Shown here piece by piece: positions 56,651-61,371 of a stretch of 61,371 bases of DNA (positions within the stretch are counted from its first letter, which is position 1; the number at the start of each line of letters is the position of its first letter). Location: the NCBI GenBank assembly GCA_031277165.1, contig JAISLT010000106.1, forward strand, positions 1 to 61,371. The letters are read 5' to 3'. The stretch comes from Spirochaetaceae bacterium (GTDB lineage Bacteria > Spirochaetota > Spirochaetia > Treponematales > Breznakiellaceae). The notes beneath the pieces were generated by a model that was not told where the DNA came from, searched no databases, and worked only from the letters and a program-made list of their open reading frames with translations. The position numbers and the translations under genes were made by a program.

Positions 56651-58828
56651 CTAGTCCACCTTAAACCGGGAAACCTCCTTGACCAGCACATCAATGTTGT
56701 CCTTATTTTGTCCGCTGATCTCGTTTACCCGGTGGACGGCCACATTGATCTGATCCGCCCCGGTGGCCATTTCGTTCATTCCGTTGGTAATTTCCTGGGT
56801 TACCAGTTCCAGGTTTTTCCCCTCCTGTATCACTTCCTTGCTGCCCTCGAGCATTTCGTCGGAACTGTTCTTTACCTGCCGGGTCAGCTCGTTAAGCTGC
56901 CCCAGCACCTCGAGAATTTGCTGGCTCCCGATGCTTTGTTCTTCCATGGCATTCCGGATATTTTCCGCCTGTTCCGACACGGTCTTAATGCCGCCGTCTA
57001 TGGCCTCAAACTTGTTAAGCACCTCGTCGGTGGAACGGGTAATTTTGTCGATCGAATCCTTAATTTTCTTAAGCACCGTACTGATGGTTTTAGACTGTTC
57101 GCCGGAAGATTCCGCCAATTTTCGGATTTCGTCGGCCACCACCGCAAAGCCCTTTCCCGCTTCTCCGGCGTGGGCCGCCTCTATGGCCGCGTTCATCGAC
57201 AGAAGGTTTGTCTGGCTGGCGATATTTTCCATGACCGCATTAATTTCCAGCAGTCCTTCGGATTCCCGGGCAATCTCCTGTATATCCGTGGACACCTCCT
57301 GAAGCCCGTTCCGTCCAATATCGCTGGCTTCCAGTAAGTCTTTAACGTTACTGGCATTCTTGGCCAGGGTGCCGGTGACGGACTGTATGTTGGCGATCAT
57401 CTGTTCTATGGCGCTGGAAGATTTAGAAACGCTGGCGGTCTGCTGTTCCACGGTATCGTTAAGCTTGTCGATGTTAACGGTAATCTGTTCCATCGTAGCG
57501 TTGGCTTCGGTAACGCTGGCGCTCTGGTTAATGACCCTGCCCTTAATGCTCTGGATATTTGCGGTAATCTCGTTAATTGCCGCCGCGGTCTCGGTCATGT
57601 TGGATGCAAGCTCGTTCCCGATGTCAAAAAGGGCTATGGCCTGCTTCTTAATAATCACCACCAGGCTTTTGATTTTTTCCAGGGTTTGATTAAAGTACCG
57701 GCCCAGGTCGCCGATTTCATCGTTGGAACGGGCGTCGATGGACTTGGTTAAGTCCCCCTCACCTTGGGAAATATCCTTTAGGGTACGGGCAACGTTTACT
57801 ATCGGCTTGGCGATGGTACCGGCCACAACCGAGGTGATAATCCCGGCGATAACTATGGCAATGACGATGATGGCGACGGCAATTCGGGTAAGCCGGTTCA
57901 CCGCTTCGAATACATCTTCTTCGGGAACCGAAGAAAGAATCGTCCAGGCGGTTTTTACGCCCCCCACATAAAAGGGATAACTTTCAAAGATACGCCCGTG
58001 GTTTTGTCCCGAATTCGGCTTTCCGCTTTTCAAGGTTTCCAGGGTATCGTTAACCGCCTGCCGGCCAATAACGCCTAAAGAATCGGGATCATCTATCCTG
58101 CCCCCCACCCTGGCCGGATCATAATGGCCCGTAATGGTTCCGTCGGTGGCATACATGACCGCCCGGCCGTTTCCATAGGGTTTTATCTGGGCGATGATCT
58201 CGGAAGACGGGGTAAGATCCACCATAATCCCCACCCGTCCCACAATGCCCTCACTGGTAATGATGGGGTAACAGAGCCTCGTACCCAGGATCGGCCTTCC
58301 GGCATTTTGGGCCTGATAGGGGAGGCTTATGACCGGATCGGGCCTTTCTATGTTGGCAAGGATTTCGTCGAAATACTCGTAATCCGCCAGGGAATACCTT
58401 TGCAGGGTTCCCGAGCGGCGGGAATACCAGGGCATATACCGGCCCGTCTCATCGGTTCCCACATCGTCGATAAAGGCCGCGTCATTACCGTCAATGGCGT
58501 TGGGTTTCCAGATAGAAAACATCCCCATGAAGTGGGGATTGGATTCCATAATAGACAACATCGTATTATCGTACCGGGCGCGCCGCTCTCCGGCGGGAAC
58601 CCCCTTATAAGAATCCATAATATTCGCCAAAATTCTGGCGGCGGAAAGGTAATTCTCATAATTGGCCTGCATCGTCATGGAATATCTACCGGTAAGCTCC
58701 TCCAAATTGGTGAAAGCCGCCTCGGTCTGCATAATCCGCGCCCGCATAAGCAATACAATTGATACCCCCACTACGGCCACCACCAGCAGCGCAGCGGTGA
58801 TCAGGGTAAGCCGTAACCGTAATTTCAT
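56651..58828 (-). CDS. Methyl-accepting chemotaxis protein with dCache sensor
   Basis: About 725 residues from the ATG at 58828, seven bases after GGGGG; an upstream ATG would add 24 unlikely residues. TM1 is about 9-30, followed by a large dCache-like periplasmic domain (about 35-310: [19 protein letters not shown], then [20 protein letters not shown]). TM2 is near 320-343 and HAMP near 345-400. The long signalling hairpin carries the conserved tip [20 protein letters not shown] and the [31 protein letters not shown] block. The ligand is unknown, probably a small organic acid or amino acid. Confidence 0.95.
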   Translation of the reverse strand: MKLRLRLTLITAALLVVAVVGVSIVLLMRARIMQTEAAFTNLEELTGRYSMTMQANYENYLSAARILANIMDSYKGVPAGERRARYDNTMLSIMESNPHFMGMFSIWKPNAIDGNDAAFIDDVGTDETGRYMPWYSRRSGTLQRYSLADYEYFDEILANIERPDPVISLPYQAQNAGRPILGTRLCYPIITSEGIVGRVGIMVDLTPSSEIIAQIKPYGNGRAVMYATDGTITGHYDPARVGGRIDDPDSLGVIGRQAVNDTLETLKSGKPNSGQNHGRIFESYPFYVGGVKTAWTILSSVPEEDVFEAVNRLTRIAVAIIVIAIVIAGIITSVVAGTIAKPIVNVARTLKDISQGEGDLTKSIDARSNDEIGDLGRYFNQTLEKIKSLVVIIKKQAIALFDIGNELASNMTETAAAINEITANIQSIKGRVINQSASVTEANATMEQITVNIDKLNDTVEQQTASVSKSSSAIEQMIANIQSVTGTLAKNASNVKDLLEASDIGRNGLQEVSTDIQEIARESEGLLEINAVMENIASQTNLLSMNAAIEAAHAGEAGKGFAVVADEIRKLAESSGEQSKTISTVLKKIKDSIDKITRSTDEVLNKFEAIDGGIKTVSEQAENIRNAMEEQSIGSQQILEVLGQLNELTRQVKNSSDEMLEGSKEVIQEGKNLELVTQEITNGMNEMATGADQINVAVHRVNEISGQNKDNIDVLVKEVSRFKVD

Positions 58829-59062
58829 AAAATACCCCCATTTTTCGAAAAAACACTGTTTCTTATGATTGAGCATACTCCAAAACAACGATAAATACAA
58901 CGCAGGTGGAGAAAAAATATGATGAATTTGGAGGAAAGATCGGGATAATTTCCCCTGTTCAGCCGGTATTGGAACCGGTCCCCCCTAGCATTTTATAGCC
59001 CGGTATACTATAGTCGAGAAGATGAGGCGGCGGCCTGAAAACCACGTCAGTCACCATTTGCT

Positions 59063-60349
59063 ATGAAAAACCATACTCCGTCATCCCAGGAGAAACAAGC
59101 CGCCGGCCTTCTCGGGGGATTTAAAACCATATACCGCCCCGATGCAAAGGTAGCGCGGTTCCTCAGCGTATTGGGCTTTTCCGGTATTGCCTACGGGTTA
59201 TACCGGGGCGTTCAGGACAATTACCTTGCGGAAATCGTCCATATCAGTGCCTTTGAGCGGGGAATTGTGGAATTTTTCCGGGAGATTCCGGGACTCCTCG
59301 TGGTTTTTATCCTGGCCTGGATGTACCGGTTTACCGAAAGCCGGATTTTTAAGATAGGGATCGCCATCATGACCGCGGGGCTCATCGGGCTTTTATGCAG
59401 CGGGACGGGAAAATTCATCGTGGTCCTTTTTATGGTGGTTTTCAGCACCGGGGAACATATCATCATGCCCGTACGGACCACCATGTCCCTGGATCTGGCC
59501 CAAAAAAACAAAGGCGGCGCCTCATTGGGGATCACCAGCGCCTTAAGCCAGGCGGGGAATATCGCGGGGTTCGTGCTGGTCACCGCTGCCTTTTTCGTTT
59601 TTTCCCGGCTGGGATTTGACCGGAAGGATACGGTCCAGTTCAAGGTTGTCTTCGCGGCCGCCGCGGCTCTGATGACCGCCGCGGTCCTTATTTCCCTGGC
59701 TTTAACCGAGTCCACCCTTAAAACCAGCCGGCGGCGTTTTTATTTTGCGAAAAAATTCGTCAAATATTATATGCTGGAGGTTTTTTACGGCGCCCGGAAG
59801 CAGATCTTTATCACCTTTGCCCCCTATGTGTTGATCCTCCAGTACGGCGCGGATACTTCAATCATCGCCCTGCTTCTGGCGATCTGCGCCCTCTTCAGCG
59901 CCCTTTTCAGCCCCTTTATGGGGAAACTCATCGACCGGCTGGGGTATAAATTCATCATGGTCACCGATACCCTGGTCTTGATCGTGGTCTGTTTACTCTA
60001 CGGCTTTGCCCACCGGCTCTTTCCCCGAAATATCGCCTTTATCGTGGTCTGCGTTAACTATGTGCTGGACGCCATCATATCCCTGGCCAGTATGGCCAGC
60101 AATGTGTATGTCCAGGACATAAGCGGCAGCCAGGAGGAAATAACCGCCACCCTCTCCACGGGAATCTCGGTGAACCACGTGATCAGCATCCTCATCGCCC
60201 TCCTGGGGGGCCTGATCTGGAAGGTGGTGGGGATTGAGGTACTCTTTTCCCTTTCGGCGTTCCTGGGCCTGCTCAACACCCTCTACGCGGCGACGATTAA
60301 GCCGGTAAAGGCCATAAGCCCCGAAGGCCCAGGTACACCCAGGGGATAA
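59063..60349 (+). CDS. MFS transporter
   Basis: 428 residues, about twelve TM helices with a central cytoplasmic loop (about 215-235, basic: STLKTSRRRFYFAKKF). The MFS fold is suggested by GIAYGLYRGVQDNYLAEIV in helix 1 and the loop GKLIDRLGYKFIM between helices 8 and 9. The substrate class is not clear; no drug-efflux or sugar signature stands out. The end overlaps the end of the facing DUF554 gene by 53 bases. A TATACT (about 59004) upstream might be its -10 but no good -35 is seen. Confidence 0.85.
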   Translation: MKNHTPSSQEKQAAGLLGGFKTIYRPDAKVARFLSVLGFSGIAYGLYRGVQDNYLAEIVHISAFERGIVEFFREIPGLLVVFILAWMYRFTESRIFKIGIAIMTAGLIGLLCSGTGKFIVVLFMVVFSTGEHIIMPVRTTMSLDLAQKNKGGASLGITSALSQAGNIAGFVLVTAAFFVFSRLGFDRKDTVQFKVVFAAAAALMTAAVLISLALTESTLKTSRRRFYFAKKFVKYYMLEVFYGARKQIFITFAPYVLILQYGADTSIIALLLAICALFSALFSPFMGKLIDRLGYKFIMVTDTLVLIVVCLLYGFAHRLFPRNIAFIVVCVNYVLDAIISLASMASNVYVQDISGSQEEITATLSTGISVNHVISILIALLGGLIWKVVGIEVLFSLSAFLGLLNTLYAATIKPVKAISPEGPGTPRG

Positions 60350-60992
60350 AAACCGCGGGGATAAGGTTTGCCACCCGGATTTCCCGGGAGGTAAGGAAGT
60401 TGAACCCCATGGCCGCCACCAGGAGGTTTCCCACGGCGGACATCTCCCGGATAATTTCCGGCGAGAGCAGGTCCCTGACGGCCATGGAAGCCAGGGCTAT
60501 ACCCCCCTGGTAGATCAAGACCGGGAGGGCGGAGAAAACAACCCCTATCCCCAGGGACGCCCCAAACACGATGGACATGGAGCCGTCCAGGATGGATTTG
60601 GCGAAGAGGGTTTCATGATTCCCCAAAAGCCCGCTCTGCATGGACCCGACAATGGCCATGGACCCGGTACAAAAGAGGATGCTGGCGGAGACAAAGCCCC
60701 GGGAAAAGGTCCCGCCCTCCATACCGAGTTTCCCCTCCGCCCAGGCGCCGAGGCGGTTCATCAGCCTATCGATGTCGATCCCCTCCCCGATGACGGCCCC
60801 TCCCACCATGCTCATGATGAGGAGCAGGATCCGCTCGCTGTCCAGGGCTCCCTTGATCCCCATATAGACAATCGAAATCCCTATGGCCTTTTTGATGGTA
60901 TCCTCAAAGCGATGGGGGATCCCCTTAACCAGAAAACAGCCCCCCAGGGCGCATACCACAATTACCAAAAAATTCACCGCCGGTCCCAGCAT
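60297..60992 (-). CDS. DUF554 (YdfK-like) membrane protein
   Basis: About 231 residues from the ATG at 60992, four bases after AAGGAGGCATC. Six to seven TM helices: GPAVNFLVIVVCALGGCFLV at the start, then IKKAIGISIVYMGIKGAL, GGAVIGEGIDIDRLMNRLG, ILFCTGSMAIVGSMQSGL and FGASLGIGVVFSALPVL. This is the typical pattern of DUF554, small membrane proteins of unknown transport or channel function. It converges with and overlaps the MFS gene by 53 bases, so at least one of the two transcripts runs into the other. Confidence 0.87.
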   Translation of the reverse strand: MLGPAVNFLVIVVCALGGCFLVKGIPHRFEDTIKKAIGISIVYMGIKGALDSERILLLIMSMVGGAVIGEGIDIDRLMNRLGAWAEGKLGMEGGTFSRGFVSASILFCTGSMAIVGSMQSGLLGNHETLFAKSILDGSMSIVFGASLGIGVVFSALPVLIYQGGIALASMAVRDLLSPEIIREMSAVGNLLVAAMGFNFLTSREIRVANLIPAVFIPWVYLGLRGLWPLPA

Positions 60993-61044
60993 CCGATGCC
61001 TCCTTGTATGACGGGCCAATCCCAAAAGATAACCGGGGATAGAG

Positions 61045-61175
61045 AAATTTCACCACAAAGGCGCAGAAGGCGAATAAGGAAGGAGAAAATAAGATAAAAA
61101 TCACCTATTTTTTCCCTTTTTCTCATTTAATTGACCGCGCAAGCGGTCCACTCTGCGCCTTCGCGGTCGATTTTT
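61045..61175. repeat. Intergenic palindromic repeat, copy 1 (CACCACAAAGGCGCAG arms)
   Basis: Left arm AAATTTCACCACAAAGGCGCAG (61047-61068) matches imperfectly the complement of CTGCGCCTTCGCGGTCGATTTTT near 61153-61175. A small CCGC-GCAA-GCGG hairpin lies just inside the right arm. It is closely related to copy 2 at 61270-61371. It has no coding capacity. Such CACCACAAAGGCG-type repeats are frequent between genes in many environmental bacterial genomes and may be MITE-like. Confidence 0.7.
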
Positions 61176-61269
61176 CTTCCCTTTTGTAATTAATCATATC
61201 AATATATTTAGTCTAATCAAGGTACTAGTAGATTGTAAACACTAAATGACCATAAATATAGAATTCAAG
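61176..61269. other. AT-rich spacer between two repeat copies
   Basis: About 95 bases, strongly AT-rich, with no open frame, promoter pair or hairpin that I can support. It separates the two palindromic repeats at the right edge. Confidence 0.5.
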
Positions 61270-61371
61270 AAATTCACCACAAAGGCGAATAAGGCGCAGA
61301 AGGAAGGGGGAAACAAGAAAAAAATATGTATTTCTTCACTTTTTCGCCTTCTTCGCCTTCGTGGTTGATTT
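61270..61371. repeat. Intergenic palindromic repeat, copy 2
   Basis: Left arm AAATTCACCACAAAGGCGAA (61270-61289) pairs with TTCGCCTTCGTGGTTGATTT (61352-61371) at 17 of 20 positions. The interior is purine-rich on the left and pyrimidine-rich on the right, so the stem extends inward (AAGGCGCAGAAGG against CTTTTTCGCCTTC). The window ends at the right arm, so the element may continue. Confidence 0.75.

Overview
The window looks like a chromosomal segment of a free-living or gut spirochete of the Treponema group; termite-gut treponemes of the T. primitia / T. azotonutricia kind are the best guess. This is inferred from gene content: a chemotactic, flagellated, diderm cell with an Rnf complex in the order C-D-G-E-A-B, an elongation factor G of the mitochondrial/spirochetal (spdEFG1) type, and many secreted, lipoprotein and outer-membrane proteins. 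Base composition is GC-rich, with many CCGG-type strings. I saw no rRNA, tRNA, CRISPR array, phage gene or transposase gene.

Layout. 1-0.5 kb: a gene start running off the left edge and a decayed gene end. 0.5-9.7 kb: tyrosine phosphatase, RNA-binding protein, metallo-hydrolase, a large membrane protein with a Glu-rich repeat tail, hflX, flagellar chaperones (fliS and a FlgN-like gene) and two tandem receiver/HD-GYP proteins. 9.9-12 kb: pyrimidine genes pyrK-pyrD. 12-16.3 kb: a ChvG/ChvI-like two-component system divergent from creD. 16.3-22.5 kb: a zinc peptidase and the rnfCDGEAB operon. 22.6-27.8 kb: TetR regulator, rRNA methyltransferase, PilZ protein, RecA-like ATPase and fusA. 28-33.3 kb: an envelope island around an XRE regulator (beta-barrel protein, CsgG-like protein, LPP20-like protein, lipoprotein, large secreted protein). 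33.5-36.4 kb: iorA, a truncated Uma2 gene with a palindromic element, and a lipoprotein. 36.8-39 kb: a zinc/manganese ABC transporter whose permease is fused to a lipoprotein domain. 39.1-42 kb: purA-guaA. 42.1-47.7 kb: a six-gene set for D-amino acid and 5-oxoproline metabolism. 47.8-51.4 kb: pyrG-lptC-lptA-lptB. 51.5-53.5 kb: cheR-cheB. 53.5-56.6 kb: an M23 peptidase, bactofilin, YaaR and YaaT-like set. 56.6-61 kb: a chemoreceptor, an MFS transporter and a DUF554 protein. The right end is repeat DNA.

Four observations stand out. (1) The 42.1-47.7 kb cluster places a D-amino acid aminotransferase beside both halves of a D-glutamate cyclase (DUF4392 and DUF1445) and all three 5-oxoprolinase subunits, suggesting a complete route from D-alanine/D-glutamate through 5-oxoproline to L-glutamate. 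(2) The metal-transport permease continues in frame into what reads as a complete lipoprotein, including its own Met start and lipobox. (3) Several families of dispersed structured repeats punctuate the intergenic spaces, one with a conserved head and variable but self-complementary hairpins. (4) Conserved enzymes (PyrD, PyrK, GuaA, the response regulator, the methyltransferase) carry low-complexity loop insertions, which suggests a genome-wide habit.

Starts were chosen by ribosome-binding sites and domain boundaries. All functions are read from sequence motifs without database searches.
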